Counted from the first letter of the stretch, positions 35,101 to 44,141 are shown. The stretch: DNA of 64,000 nucleotides from Bacteroidota bacterium (GCA_016195025.1 JACQAL010000043.1:1-64000); one strand, 5' to 3'. Numbers and translations: made by a program. Notes: generated by a model from the sequence alone, not told the origin.

Positions 35101-35522
35101 GCCCACACGGTTCCGTCTTCGTCCTGAAACATGCAAAGCACCGCATCGCCCGCCAGCCCGTTGTTTTTCCCTATGGAAATAAATTTTAATCCGTCATAAA
35201 TAATAATGCCCGCGTCTTTGGTTCCCGCCCATATTCTGCCTTTGTTATCCTGCATGAGCGAGCGCACAATATCGCCTTTAAAGCCGTCTTTTTTATTATA
35301 GGTTCTGAAATTAATTCCGTCAAAACGGCAAATGCCCCCGCCATCGGTTCCCAGCCACAGGTAGCCGCGGTTATCCTGAATGATGCAGTGAATGGTTGCC
35401 TGCGGAAGCCCCTGCTCGAGCGAATAAGTTTGAAAATTGTTGCGCTGCGCGGAAGCAGAAATGAGAAGTAAAAAATTCGAAGCAAGAAGTAAAAAATAAT
35501 ATGATAAAATTCTTTTTTTCAT
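32103..35522 (-). CDS. Two-component-regulator propeller receptor with PP2C (SpoIIE-type) phosphatase output
   Basis: About 1139 residues. After a signal peptide come two seven-bladed propellers built from repeats like YLWLGTDGGGICRFDG and GNLWFGTGGGLAKY, a Y_Y_Y Ig-like domain, one membrane helix (YAYIAYVILLVGGTYSFV), a coiled coil, and a PP2C-type Ser/Thr phosphatase with SGDFYWF, AAADCTGHGVPGAFMSMI and a C-terminal DGYADQFGG. Propeller receptors usually end in histidine kinases; this one instead removes phosphate from Ser/Thr. It could be the SiaA-like phosphatase for SiaC. A repeat at 32461-32537 interrupts the phosphatase in frame. The start was chosen at the signal peptide, downstream of a TACATTTG element. 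Confidence 0.88.
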   Translation of the reverse strand: MKKRILSYYFLLLASNFLLLISASAQRNNFQTYSLEQGLPQATIHCIIQDNRGYLWLGTDGGGICRFDGINFRTYNKKDGFKGDIVRSLMQDNKGRIWAGTKDAGIIIYDGLKFISIGKNNGLAGDAVLCMFQDEDGTVWAGTDNGGLNKISAVKDSFSVEVIGDNKGLSNSSVFDIHKDKDGHLWLATWGGINIISFEKDTFRVDQLRGGREIPSDQIISIAEDNAGALWFGTYDGGVFRLAPKISSERAKSNFKLELLSRKITVFNQSNGFNAKAIWKILKTRSGEMWFASVEDGLLRMKNVPPSDSLLSKISFEKFAEKEGMPFSQTLCVFEDKEKNIWIGSGGSGLCKFMGDIFSHYSEKDGLPANNVQGIDMDSLGTLWFGTSGGGLVEMNLKSNPLVCKSYSMKEGLSGNIVLSVSAGKTRHNKNLWAAVSNAGITKYDGKKFSNYSESQGLLDNNVYSILVDKNGIVWAGSKAGISRFDGTKFVTMDMETMKISNKDVNAIMQDKNGNLWFGTGGGLAKYSGEGIITTFDEAEGLMHKEIKCLAEDPFGNMWIGTNNGGLYRFDVFTDDKKKIRLIANDSLLSSNSVRAIIFLDEKKSGRDVKEMVVGTDKGIDKITFDDKGKILNIRNYNASDGFVGVECNDNAMYRDAGGNIWIGTVKGLTKFNPSAEIQNQNAPLVHITNVKLFFKDVDWKARGNDSLVPWFNLPQSLVLPYSDNHLTFDYAAISLSNSQKVKYRYLLEGADAGWSPDRKETSVTFSALSPGTYTFKVIAAGANGKWNEEPATFKFTITPPWYRTTYAYIAYVILLVGGTYSFVKYRERALIREKKILEDKVIERTAEVVKQKEVLEEQKQVIEEKNKDITDSINYAQKIQEAILPDTEKIKKAFSESFILFQPRDIVSGDFYWFNEAEKNGVRSYMLAAADCTGHGVPGAFMSMINTSLLNEAVNEGNIFPNEILNHARRGIIRSLKQRGEVGEQKDGMDVALISLRFAVSGLQSEQQNRKQETGNWKLEYAGANNSMYIIRKSSAPVLEEIDPDPMPVAISDRTGDFKNNSLELQKGDTFYIFTDGYADQFGGPKGKKFKYSQFKQLLLSMQNKSMNEQHDILKKTMDEWKGTLEQIDDILVIGVRV
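32461..32537. repeat. GTTTCCGGT/AACCGTAAAC-type repeat inside the PP2C domain
   Basis: Runs such as CCAGTTTCCAGTTTCCGGT, TTGTTTCCGG and CTGCAAACCGTAAAC recall the intergenic phrases near 60,800. They encode the hydrophilic insert VSGLQSEQQNRKQETGNWK between two conserved phosphatase strands. Confidence 0.65.
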
Positions 35523-35539
35523 TTCAGAAAAACGAGTGG

Positions 35540-35547
35540 CAAATGTA
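35540..35547 (-). promoter_or_regulatory. -7 element for the propeller-PP2C gene
   Basis: Minus-strand TACATTTG, 17 bases before the chosen ATG; it lies inside the longer open frame to 35642. Confidence 0.45.
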
Positions 35548-35657
35548 AAGAAAAAGTAATCTGAAAATTTTGCTTCTGAAGGGTAATCCATTTCCTTTTT
35601 CCCCATATAAAACATTATTTTTTTCATTTCCCAAAAAATCAACCGGAAATTGCGGTT

Positions 35658-38600
35658 TTAATTTTCGAAATCGGAAATTACCGTACGCCTCGTGACGTGA
35701 GTGGTACGCCTCGTGGCGTGAGTGGTACGCCTCGTGACGTGAGTGGTACGCCTCGTGACGTGAGTGGTACGAACGCTGACGATTACCGCACCACCGCTGG
35801 CGTGAGTGGTACGAACGCTGACGACGCGGTAAAAATACACGCCTTCCTGAAAATTATTTTCAGAAACAGAAAGCGTGTTTGCCTCTGAAGGCAGGAGGTA
35901 ACTCGCTATTTTCACTCCCACCACATCGTAAATTTCAAATCTGGCTTGCTGAGTTTGTTCAAGTGAATATTTTATTGTCATGCTGCCGTTGCTGGGGTTG
36001 GGATAAATGGAAATTGTGGATTGTGATGCGGAAACTTCCGGCTGTTTTGTTTCTGCTGAATTATTGTTTTGCTGTTGAGTGCGCAGAGATGAAGATGCTT
36101 GGTCGCATTGTATATATTTCACCGTAGCATAATCGCTTTGGCTTGCAATCTGCGGATAGGTTAAGCTGAATCCAGAATTTGTAATTCCTGTTACATATAC
36201 ATTGCTGTTTTTATCCACTGCAATTGCAGTAGCTCCGTCATCAGCATTTTGTGAGCCATTAAAATGTTCCACCCATTGCCGAACTCCGTCAGTGCTGTAT
36301 TTTATAGTTGCGTAGTCATGATTATTATTAATGAGGGTGAAATTATATCCCGTCACGTAGGCATTTGAACTGTCATCAAGCGCAATGTCAAGCGCAATAT
36401 CATTAACTGCAACTGAACTATGATAATGCTGAACCCATAACTGCGAACCGCCTGCATCGTACTTTAAGGTTACAAAATCATGAAGTGTCAGCAGGGTAAA
36501 ATTGGCTCCTGTTATATAAATGTTTCCTAATTTATCTACGGCAATTGCATTGGCTGCATCATCAAGATTGGCGGGCCCGTTATATTTTTTAAGCCAGAGT
36601 TGATTGCCGTCCGTATCATATTTGATGGTGGCAATGTCGAGTCCTGAAGTATCTCCCTGGCTGAAGCCGGTTACAATTACATTGTTGCTTGCATCCAAAG
36701 CAAGCGCATTCGTCATGTCATTTCCATTGGCGCTTCCATTAAAGGTTTGAGTCCACAATACATTTCCGTTTGCATCGTATTTGAGCGTGGCGAAATCCAT
36801 ATCAGTGAGGTTCGGTCCCATCTGTATGCAGCCGGTGATATAGGAATTTCCTGAAGCATCCACTGCAATGGCAGAAACATTGTCCATTCTTCCCGTTCCA
36901 TCGAATGCCTGCACCCAGAGTTCATTTCCCGAAGCGTCATATTTAATGGTGGTGTAATCCTCGCCTGTTCCGGCATTATCGGCATCGCCTGTTACATACA
37001 CGTTTCCGCTGCCATCTACGGCTATGGATTTTGCTTCGTCATTTGCGCCCGAAGTTCCATCGTGCGTTTTTACCCATTGCAGGTTTCCGCTGTTATCGTA
37101 TTTCAGGGTGAGGAAATCAAAATCACCGTTAGAAGAGAATGTTTTTCCCGTTACATATATATTTCCGTCCTTATTAAGCACAAGCGCATTGGCGCGGTCT
37201 TCTCCGTTTCCGCTGCCGTTATATCGTCTTGTCCAGAGGGTATCGCCTGCCGAATTGTATTTGATGGTGAGAAAATCCAATCCGCTTCCTATACCTGTGC
37301 TGCTTCCGGTTACATAAACATTTCCTGCATCATCCACGGCAATATCTTTCCCTCCGTCTCCAGCATTGGCGGGACCATTGTATATGGCTGACCATGCCTG
37401 CACAATATTTTTTCCTGATATTCCCAATGTGAAAAGACCACCGCTAACCCACTCTCTTATTGTTTTAAATTCCGGATTATCTATTATGTATTTATTAGTA
37501 TCAAGATAAAATCCAAACAACTGAGTTGTATCAAGCAATCTCAATTGATAAGGGTCAAATACAAATCTTCCATTACTATCAGTAAGAACACGTGAAATAT
37601 TTGTTTGAACATTATTATTATTGTCAAGAATTCCAATAGAAATATTTTTTACATTGTTACTCGAACAATTGTTTGTTAATGCAACATTGCCAACTATGGT
37701 TCTTCCGGTAATTTCATCATCTATGAAATCTTTGTTAAACTCAACTTTCATCACTGCACGGGCGGAGAATACTGCCGGGCCTGCATTTATTGAATTCAAT
37801 GATGCAATGTTTGTTAAAATGGAAATTTCGTTATCTGTTAAGGGGCGGGCAACAGGATAATGATAGGCAATAATAATTCCAAGCACCTGCTTTAAATATG
37901 TTTCAAGAGAAAAGGAAGGGTGCAACCCGGCCAGCATTCCGTTTGCAGTAACATAATTCCCTTGCCCGATTGCATCTTCAACTTTTACAACTTTTTTGAT
38001 AAAATCTATCACATCGCTATTGCCTTCATGTGTCTGTAATTTTTTCACATAGTATTCGTAATCTGCTTTCCATTGCTGAACGCTGTCAACAAAAAAAGCG
38101 CGAACATTCTTGCTCGAATCAGGTGGGGGAGCAATATTTTCGCAAGGCCCGTTTGCAGAGGTTGTATTTGAAATAGAAGCCGCACATCCTGTATACATTA
38201 TATTCGGCACTTTCCCGGTTTTAAAAAACCATTGATTATATCTCTTGATAGTAGAATATTGATTTGCATCGCTATTAAATAATTCCACTTCTCCACCCCA
38301 CGAAGCTGCATTTGAAAACGAATTGTCGCGCGGAGAATTAACGGTGCCATGGGTATATATGTCTCCAACTTGAGAAGGGAATGTTACCGGATTTCTCAAG
38401 GTAGTGCTTGCCAGTTGAGTTCCAATAACATTTTTGCTTAATGTATTGCAGTATATATGCGAAAAACGAACATTGGTTACAAGATGAATTCCTTTTCCCG
38501 CCTGAACAGTGTTATCGTGAACCAAACTATATTCACAATCCGTGGCATTAATTCCGCTGTTCATCCAACCATAAGGATTATCAGAAGCAATATTATTTTC

Positions 38601-41099
38601 ATTAATCCTTAACCCGGGGGAATTAGTTGCCTGAATTCCTCTTGTCGAGGAAGAAAAAGTGGTCACAAAATTTATAGTATTATTTTTTATATTGCTCGAT
38701 GATGATGATGAAAGAATAAGCGAGTATGAATTATTATCTCCCCGAATGTTGTTCAACTTTATTCCGTTTCCGATATTATTTATGATGTTATTGCTAATAT
38801 CAAGAAGTTGAAAAGTTTTAGACGAACTCAGCGCCCATTCCTGCACGACAATTCCATCGGCATACGGAGCGCCATTAAAATCATTGCCAATGATTTTTAT
38901 TTGCGCGCCACCGTTTGTCTGCGCCATAATTGCAGCCCAGTTGTTATTATTAAAAATATTTTTCTGACCGGAAGAATTCCCTCCGATTATCAACTGCCTG
39001 TTGTTATTGCTCTGCCAGAAAATTCCGAAATGAATTCCATTGTTAAACGTATTTCCCTGTATAGTGGAATTTACTCCATTATGCAAATAAATTCCCTGCG
39101 TTACAGAATTAAAAATATTTTTGTCTGTAACATTTATACTTTTATTGCCGCCTGAGCCATCTCCTTCAATAGCAGTATTCAGAATAGTATTGAAATTATT
39201 CTGCTGAATAGCAGCATACGAATTGGAAATTTTAATTCCATACTGGCCCCGGTTAAAAGCATTTTTGAAAGCGCTGCTGGAAGGGTCGCCAATAATTACC
39301 GTGCTTGTTGTATTTAAAATTTCAATGCTTGTTTTTCCTTTATATGCTCCGTTATCCTGAACTCCGGTTAATTGCTGCCCGAAAAATTGGTCTTTCAATG
39401 GAAGCATATGGGAAAAAGCACAACCAACTGTTCTTATATTAGAGCCGGAAACATTTGTAAGTCGAAGATGTGTTCCGTTGGCATTAAACTGAGCGTTGCT
39501 CAGGTTTACTTTCGCATTCGTACCGCCCGCATCTATGGCAATTTTTGCATCGCGAATCACTGGATGAAGCGAAGTATTGCCGCTGTTATTCATAACTAAA
39601 TTTCCTCCGTCATCAACTATGATTCCCTGCCACATTGAATTGCACTGCACCCCTGCCAGCAATGTATTATCTAATATTAGTTGTGCGCCTTTTTGCACTT
39701 CAAGCGTTGCGTTTGGGCCAAATTCAAAAAACATGTTTCCCATTGCGAGAGTTAAACCAGTGGGAATTGTAAGCTTTGTCTGAATTCTTATAACAGGCGG
39801 ATTTGAAGTGCCTGTAATATCATTGCTCTGCATTGTCCATACTTTGATGGGAGGAGTATTTGGCGCGGTAAAACTGGTGGCAGTATAGGCAAGCGGAGTA
39901 ATGTTGAACGAACTGTAATTCTCCCCGTCAATCTGATCGGGCAGGGTAAAAAAATCGGGCCAGTTTGAAAAAAAACCACCGTTATTGTTTTTGCCGGGTG
40001 TAATCGAAGAAATATTTGAATTGGTAGGGCCAATTATGTTGTTGACTGGATCGATGGGAATTGCAACATTTGATTTTGCCGCATAAATAAAACCATTCTG
40101 CGCTAATTCTAATTGCGAGAATCCAAGCCCCTGAACATCTGAATTAGTAATACGCGTTTGACTTGAAGTGTTGTTTACAGGAACATAAAACACCCCATCA
40201 CTTCCTGCCCCCACAAATAATTTTGTGCTTGTTGCATCAAATTCCACACCGCGTCCCATGAACCGGTTCACATCAATTATTCCCACATTAAACTGCTTCA
40301 CTATGTTGTTAAAATTTCCTGTGCTTGCAGTGAGTCCTATGATATTATAATTGTAAAGAGTTGGAAATTGATGCAAACTTCCCCATGCCAGCCATTTTCC
40401 ATCGGGCGAAAGGTCCATTTCCATAGTATGATAATCAAAAGAGCCAGGAATTGCAAGCACCTGCCAATCGGATATACCGGTGAAATTATTACTCGCATCA
40501 GGAACCGAAATTGTAAATCGCTCAAGATGGCTGCGCATTACATATACATAGCGCTTGCCGCCTACATTTTTTCCAACCGCAATGCCGCCCCACGAACCGT
40601 CAAATTTGTCAGTCCAGATAGTATACGGAGTGTTCCGATAGTTACTTGACACAACAACGGGGCTGCCCGATGACATATCTATTACCGTAGCCCACAACTC
40701 CATGGGACCAAAATCAATTGGCTCGTCTTCAATAAAAAACACATAATATTTTTTCTTATTGCAGGCGTCATTATCCATAAAAGGCACGATAGCAATTTCA
40801 TTTTTTCCTATGTGAGTGGCATTATCTCCGAGAGGAGAAATGGCAGTGGAACTGCCCGCTTTGTATATGTTATCATCCGAACAATAGAACATAAGATTAT
40901 TGTTTGCATCATATATTCCGTTCGCTTCATGGGTAACAGAAACTCCGCTTGAAATACTTGTAATCGTAGGAATTGGATTAGAAACATCTGCCTGATTGGG
41001 AGGAATCACCCAGTTTCTCATTTGAGTTTGTGAAATGGAAACATTGCAGCAAGAAAAAACAATTACTGCGAACAATGAATAGAGTAATGATGTTTTCAT
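35658..41099 (-). CDS. Giant secreted propeller/beta-helix/SBBP protein with a disrupted T9SS type A domain
   Basis: 1813 residues. The signal peptide ends near CCNVSISQ. An N-terminal WD-like propeller (about 25-400) is followed by a right-handed parallel beta-helix (about 480-1000; NNIFNNNNWAAIMAQ-like rungs), a linker with DSNGRFVFDPYQLRLLDT, and then SBBP repeats (GNVYVTGSS, DFLTIKYNSAGDTLWTRRYNG and similar, about 1265-1680). The type A sorting domain begins STISIYPNPSNGSMT and reaches EGVYFYRVVS. Its final strand is replaced by a Thr/His/Arg repeat encoded by tandem 21-base units (35683-35830). It is downstream of its neighbour at 41117-42577 by 17 bases, so the two are cotranscribed. 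Confidence 0.85.
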   Translation of the reverse strand: MKTSLLYSLFAVIVFSCCNVSISQTQMRNWVIPPNQADVSNPIPTITSISSGVSVTHEANGIYDANNNLMFYCSDDNIYKAGSSTAISPLGDNATHIGKNEIAIVPFMDNDACNKKKYYVFFIEDEPIDFGPMELWATVIDMSSGSPVVVSSNYRNTPYTIWTDKFDGSWGGIAVGKNVGGKRYVYVMRSHLERFTISVPDASNNFTGISDWQVLAIPGSFDYHTMEMDLSPDGKWLAWGSLHQFPTLYNYNIIGLTASTGNFNNIVKQFNVGIIDVNRFMGRGVEFDATSTKLFVGAGSDGVFYVPVNNTSSQTRITNSDVQGLGFSQLELAQNGFIYAAKSNVAIPIDPVNNIIGPTNSNISSITPGKNNNGGFFSNWPDFFTLPDQIDGENYSSFNITPLAYTATSFTAPNTPPIKVWTMQSNDITGTSNPPVIRIQTKLTIPTGLTLAMGNMFFEFGPNATLEVQKGAQLILDNTLLAGVQCNSMWQGIIVDDGGNLVMNNSGNTSLHPVIRDAKIAIDAGGTNAKVNLSNAQFNANGTHLRLTNVSGSNIRTVGCAFSHMLPLKDQFFGQQLTGVQDNGAYKGKTSIEILNTTSTVIIGDPSSSAFKNAFNRGQYGIKISNSYAAIQQNNFNTILNTAIEGDGSGGNKSINVTDKNIFNSVTQGIYLHNGVNSTIQGNTFNNGIHFGIFWQSNNNRQLIIGGNSSGQKNIFNNNNWAAIMAQTNGGAQIKIIGNDFNGAPYADGIVVQEWALSSSKTFQLLDISNNIINNIGNGIKLNNIRGDNNSYSLILSSSSSSNIKNNTINFVTTFSSSTRGIQATNSPGLRINENNIASDNPYGWMNSGINATDCEYSLVHDNTVQAGKGIHLVTNVRFSHIYCNTLSKNVIGTQLASTTLRNPVTFPSQVGDIYTHGTVNSPRDNSFSNAASWGGEVELFNSDANQYSTIKRYNQWFFKTGKVPNIMYTGCAASISNTTSANGPCENIAPPPDSSKNVRAFFVDSVQQWKADYEYYVKKLQTHEGNSDVIDFIKKVVKVEDAIGQGNYVTANGMLAGLHPSFSLETYLKQVLGIIIAYHYPVARPLTDNEISILTNIASLNSINAGPAVFSARAVMKVEFNKDFIDDEITGRTIVGNVALTNNCSSNNVKNISIGILDNNNNVQTNISRVLTDSNGRFVFDPYQLRLLDTTQLFGFYLDTNKYIIDNPEFKTIREWVSGGLFTLGISGKNIVQAWSAIYNGPANAGDGGKDIAVDDAGNVYVTGSSTGIGSGLDFLTIKYNSAGDTLWTRRYNGSGNGEDRANALVLNKDGNIYVTGKTFSSNGDFDFLTLKYDNSGNLQWVKTHDGTSGANDEAKSIAVDGSGNVYVTGDADNAGTGEDYTTIKYDASGNELWVQAFDGTGRMDNVSAIAVDASGNSYITGCIQMGPNLTDMDFATLKYDANGNVLWTQTFNGSANGNDMTNALALDASNNVIVTGFSQGDTSGLDIATIKYDTDGNQLWLKKYNGPANLDDAANAIAVDKLGNIYITGANFTLLTLHDFVTLKYDAGGSQLWVQHYHSSVAVNDIALDIALDDSSNAYVTGYNFTLINNNHDYATIKYSTDGVRQWVEHFNGSQNADDGATAIAVDKNSNVYVTGITNSGFSLTYPQIASQSDYATVKYIQCDQASSSLRTQQQNNNSAETKQPEVSASQSTISIYPNPSNGSMTIKYSLEQTQQARFEIYDVVGVKIASYLLPSEANTLSVSENNFQEGVYFYRVVSVRTTHASGGAVIVSVRTTHVTRRTTHVTRRTTHATRRTTHVTRRTVISDFEN
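35683..35830. repeat. 21-base tandem repeat at the 3' end of the giant T9SS gene
   Basis: Four units starting GTACGCCTCGTGACG begin at 35683, 35704, 35725 and 35746 with one mismatch, followed by two diverged units starting GTACGAACGCTGACG at 35767 and 35808. They encode VRTTHVTRRTTH-type residues and replace the end of the sorting domain. Confidence 0.95.
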
Positions 41100-41116
41100 T
41101 GTAATAGGTTTAGTTT

Positions 41117-42577
41117 TTATTGAATAATAATTTTGGAAATAAATTCATGGCTATTAGAATACACCTTAAGAAAATAAATTCCTGCAGGGGATTTTTTTTC
41201 AATCATAAATTGTTTTTGCCCAGGAGCGATTTTATTTCTTTCAATCAATTCCCCAAAAAGATTAAAAATTTCGTAATGCATTTCCGTACTACCAAGAGGT
41301 TCAGGAATACAAACAGTAGCCGTAGAAACAAGGGGATTTGGAAATACAAGAATGTTATTCTTTATTGACAGTATTTGATTTATTCCAGTAGTTGTAAAAC
41401 CAGCACTATCCGTTTTAACAAGGAAAATTGAGTAAGGAGCCCAACTGTCGCTTTCACCAGTAACAATGTAACCGCCATCGTTTGTTTGTCGGATAAAATA
41501 TCCTAAATCAGGACCGCTTCCTCCAAAGTTTTTGGTCCATAAAGTATCTCCAAGATTATTCGTTTTGATTAAATAAACATTACCATAACTATTTGGAGGC
41601 ATTGCAATGCTTCCGCCCATAATATATCCACCATCATTTGTCTGCTGAACCGAATAAGCGTTGTTAGAAACAAGTGTATCATATTTTTTTGTCCACAAAG
41701 TATCGCCTACAGAATTTGTTTTTACCAGATAAGAAACAAGATTACCAGTAGAAGAAATGGTTTGTATCCCCGCAATTATATAGCCGCCATCAGTAGTTTG
41801 CTGAACAGAAAAACCGCGCGCCTGATTGCTACCTTTAAAAACTTTTGTCCATAGTGTATCACCCGCTGAATTAGTTTTAATTAAATATGCATCTATTTCT
41901 CCGGGGTTAGAACTAAAAGTATATCCCGTAATAATATAACCGCCATCTGTTGTTTGCTGTAAAGAAGTTCCCACATCAGCATCTGTCCCTCCAAAAGTTT
42001 TGGTCCATGCAGTATCGCCACTGGAGTTGGTCTTGACTAAAAAGACATCATTACTTCCCGCGCCTTTTGCTGAGGTGTAACCACAAACGATATAGCCGCC
42101 ATCAGTGGTATTCTGAATGCATTCAGAAACGTTGGCGCCCATTCCTGCGGTAATTGTTTTCGTCCAAGCCGTGTCACCATTTTTATCAGTTTTTAATAAC
42201 CATATTTTGCTATTGGTAGATGAAATAGCATCCTTGTCTCCTACAGCAATAAATCCGCTATCGGGTGTTTGCTGAATAAATGTTCCGCCATCGTTATTTG
42301 TACCTCCATAAGATTTTAACCATTTGAGATTTCCTACAGAATCAGTTTTTAAAATAACAACATTGTTATTGCCTGCATAAACAGAATGAGTCCCTGTAAT
42401 TATATACCCTTCGTCAAAAGTTTGCTGCACACACTGCCCGCTATAACAATTAATAGTATCGTAGTATTTTTCAAAAGTGATTTGAGCAAAACAGTTGGCA
42501 GTTGGCAGTAAGCAGTTGGCAAAAAATACAAAAGAGAAAACAAAAGAAGAAAAAAATATTTTTACCTGCCTGCGCAT
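41117..42577 (-). CDS. Secreted TDGGYI-repeat protein with T9SS type A domain (paralogue 1)
   Basis: 486 residues. The signal region runs MRRQVKIFFSSFVF to NCFAQ. Eight-fold repeats of about 50 residues follow, with the pattern QQTTDGGYIITGYT, LIKTNSAGDTLWTKTFGG, forming a predicted beta-propeller. A type A sorting domain (ILVFPNPLVSTATV to EFISKIIIQ) closes it. It should be secreted by T9SS to the cell surface; its ligand is unknown. It is a tandem paralogue of the gene at 42682-44118, with similar promoters. A heptamer repeat (42491-42520) lengthens its signal peptide: FFANCLLPTANCFAQ. Confidence 0.88.
   Translation of the reverse strand: MRRQVKIFFSSFVFSFVFFANCLLPTANCFAQITFEKYYDTINCYSGQCVQQTFDEGYIITGTHSVYAGNNNVVILKTDSVGNLKWLKSYGGTNNDGGTFIQQTPDSGFIAVGDKDAISSTNSKIWLLKTDKNGDTAWTKTITAGMGANVSECIQNTTDGGYIVCGYTSAKGAGSNDVFLVKTNSSGDTAWTKTFGGTDADVGTSLQQTTDGGYIITGYTFSSNPGEIDAYLIKTNSAGDTLWTKVFKGSNQARGFSVQQTTDGGYIIAGIQTISSTGNLVSYLVKTNSVGDTLWTKKYDTLVSNNAYSVQQTNDGGYIMGGSIAMPPNSYGNVYLIKTNNLGDTLWTKNFGGSGPDLGYFIRQTNDGGYIVTGESDSWAPYSIFLVKTDSAGFTTTGINQILSIKNNILVFPNPLVSTATVCIPEPLGSTEMHYEIFNLFGELIERNKIAPGQKQFMIEKKSPAGIYFLKVYSNSHEFISKIIIQ
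42491..42520. repeat. CAGTTGG heptamer repeat in a signal-peptide coding region
   Basis: CAGTTGG, CAGTTGG, CAGTAAG, CAGTTGG in tandem (plus strand) encode ANCLLPTANC between the hydrophobic core and the predicted cleavage site. The paralogue at 42682-44118 lacks it. Confidence 0.8.
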
Positions 42578-42601
42578 GGAGGAAGGATTGAAACAACGCT
42601 A

Positions 42602-42632
42602 CAAACGTAAGAATATTTTTTTGAAAAACAAA
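42602..42632 (-). promoter_or_regulatory. Consensus promoter (TTTG-N19-TACGTTTG)
   Basis: Minus strand: TTTG at 42632-42629, 19 bases, TACGTTTG at 42609-42602; ATG 24 bases downstream. The spacer and leader resemble those at 44142-44172, as expected for a tandem duplication. Confidence 0.85.
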
Positions 42633-42681
42633 CTGCAATAAGAATAAAGATTAATTTTTTCATGTGGTTGTAATTTAAAGA

Positions 42682-44118
42682 TTACTGTATGATGAATTTT
42701 CCGCTGAACAGGAATTTTGTTTTACTTGTTACAGCATAAAAATAAATTCCGGCAGAAAGCCCCTCTTTGTAAAAACTGGTCATTGCATTTGTAATTTTAA
42801 TATTTCTTATTTCCTTACCCATGCTATCAAACACTTTCATTTCCGCTTCAGGCCAGAGATTAATATTGTTAATATATAAAACTGATTTTTCGGAAAACGG
42901 ATTGGGAAACAGTATTCCTTTTACTTCCTGTGCCTCATTAGAGAATATACTTGTAAGCGTATCTGAAATTTTTACGAGATATAAATCTAAATCTCCATTA
43001 CCAAAACTATATGTGTTGCCTCCTAAAATTAGCGAACCATCGGATAAGTGTTTTATAACAACAAAGCCATCAGGAGAATTTCCACCAATTAAAACAGACC
43101 AGATTTGATTGCCGTTCGTATCGGTTCTAACCACATAACCATCCCTGTTTTTTGCTCCAAAACTATCTGTCCAACCGGCTATGGCATAGCCACTATATAC
43201 TTTAATTGCATCATAAGAATATTCTCCTGCAGGTCCGCCATACGTTTTTATCCATACAGCATTACCATTGCTATCAGTTTTTACAGTATACATGTTTTCC
43301 ATCACCGAAGGAAATTTTCCTTCTTCTCCGGTAGCAATAAATCCTTTATCGCTTGTTTCATAAATTGAATATGCCGATTCCCAAAGCGTATCAACGCCAA
43401 AAGTTTTTGCCCAAAGCGTATCTCCGTTGCTATCCGTTCTGATTAAAAATATGTCAGTATAAGTAGTATCTGAAAAACTCCGCGTTTCTCCAGAAAGTAT
43501 AAATCCTCCATCTTTTGTTGTATTGAGTGAATGATACTCTGTAATATCAGCTTTTGAACCCCCATATTTCTTTGACCAGAGCATATTGCCATTTGAATCA
43601 GTTCGGATTAATCTTATATCATTTCCATCAGGATAGCCGGGTAGACCGCCTTCCGTACCCACCACTGCATAACCGCCATCAGATAATTGCACTACGCCTG
43701 AACCCCAGTTGCAGCAAATTGTTCCTCCGAATCTTTTCACCCATTGGGGGTTTCCGCTTCCATCGGTTTTTAATAATCCTATCGAATATTGCCCGGTTGT
43801 TGTATCCCAGAATTGCCCTGTTATTATATATCCATAATCATTGGTTTCTTTAATATCGTATGCGTATTCGCCCCAATTAATGATTCTGGTCCACAAGGAA
43901 TCACCGTTAGAATCGGTTTTTACCAAATAAATGTTATAGGTAGGTTTTGTGTAACCAGCTAATATATATCCGCCATCGCTTGTTTCAGAAACAGAATATA
44001 AAGCATCTTCTCCTGTACCGCCAAAAGTTTTCTGCCATAATATATTTTGGGAAAAAGAAAAATTTTTACAGAAGGAAAATAATAAAAGACAAAAAAGTAT
44101 TTTTAATTTCTTGCGCAT
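42682..44118 (-). CDS. Secreted SDGGYI-repeat protein with T9SS type A domain (paralogue 2)
   Basis: 478 residues from MRKKLKILFCLLLFSF, a signal peptide ending NFSFSQ. Repeats of about 55 residues carry SDGGYILAGYT and LVKTDSNGDSLWTR patterns and predict a beta-propeller. The closing sorting domain runs from GILFPNPFSEKSVL to FLFSGKFIIQ and is intact. It is a tandem paralogue of 41117-42577 with its own near-identical promoter, so the pair arose by duplication that included regulatory DNA. An ATG 18 bases upstream in frame was rejected because it does not start the signal peptide. Confidence 0.88.
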   Translation of the reverse strand: MRKKLKILFCLLLFSFCKNFSFSQNILWQKTFGGTGEDALYSVSETSDGGYILAGYTKPTYNIYLVKTDSNGDSLWTRIINWGEYAYDIKETNDYGYIITGQFWDTTTGQYSIGLLKTDGSGNPQWVKRFGGTICCNWGSGVVQLSDGGYAVVGTEGGLPGYPDGNDIRLIRTDSNGNMLWSKKYGGSKADITEYHSLNTTKDGGFILSGETRSFSDTTYTDIFLIRTDSNGDTLWAKTFGVDTLWESAYSIYETSDKGFIATGEEGKFPSVMENMYTVKTDSNGNAVWIKTYGGPAGEYSYDAIKVYSGYAIAGWTDSFGAKNRDGYVVRTDTNGNQIWSVLIGGNSPDGFVVIKHLSDGSLILGGNTYSFGNGDLDLYLVKISDTLTSIFSNEAQEVKGILFPNPFSEKSVLYINNINLWPEAEMKVFDSMGKEIRNIKITNAMTSFYKEGLSAGIYFYAVTSKTKFLFSGKFIIQ

Positions 44119-44141
44119 GAGGTGTAATTGAAACAACGCTA

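Noticed and set aside
32103-35522. Propeller receptor as a hybrid histidine kinase
   Set aside because: No H-box, N-box or receiver domain; the C-terminus has PP2C motifs instead.
35683-35830. Regular 21-base repeats as a CRISPR array
   Set aside because: Units are directly adjacent with no unique spacers and lie in frame within a coding sequence; no cas genes are nearby.
35697-35888. Plus-strand open frame encoding SGTPRDV repeats
   Set aside because: It is the reverse reading of the tandem repeat inside the giant T9SS gene; it has no start signals.
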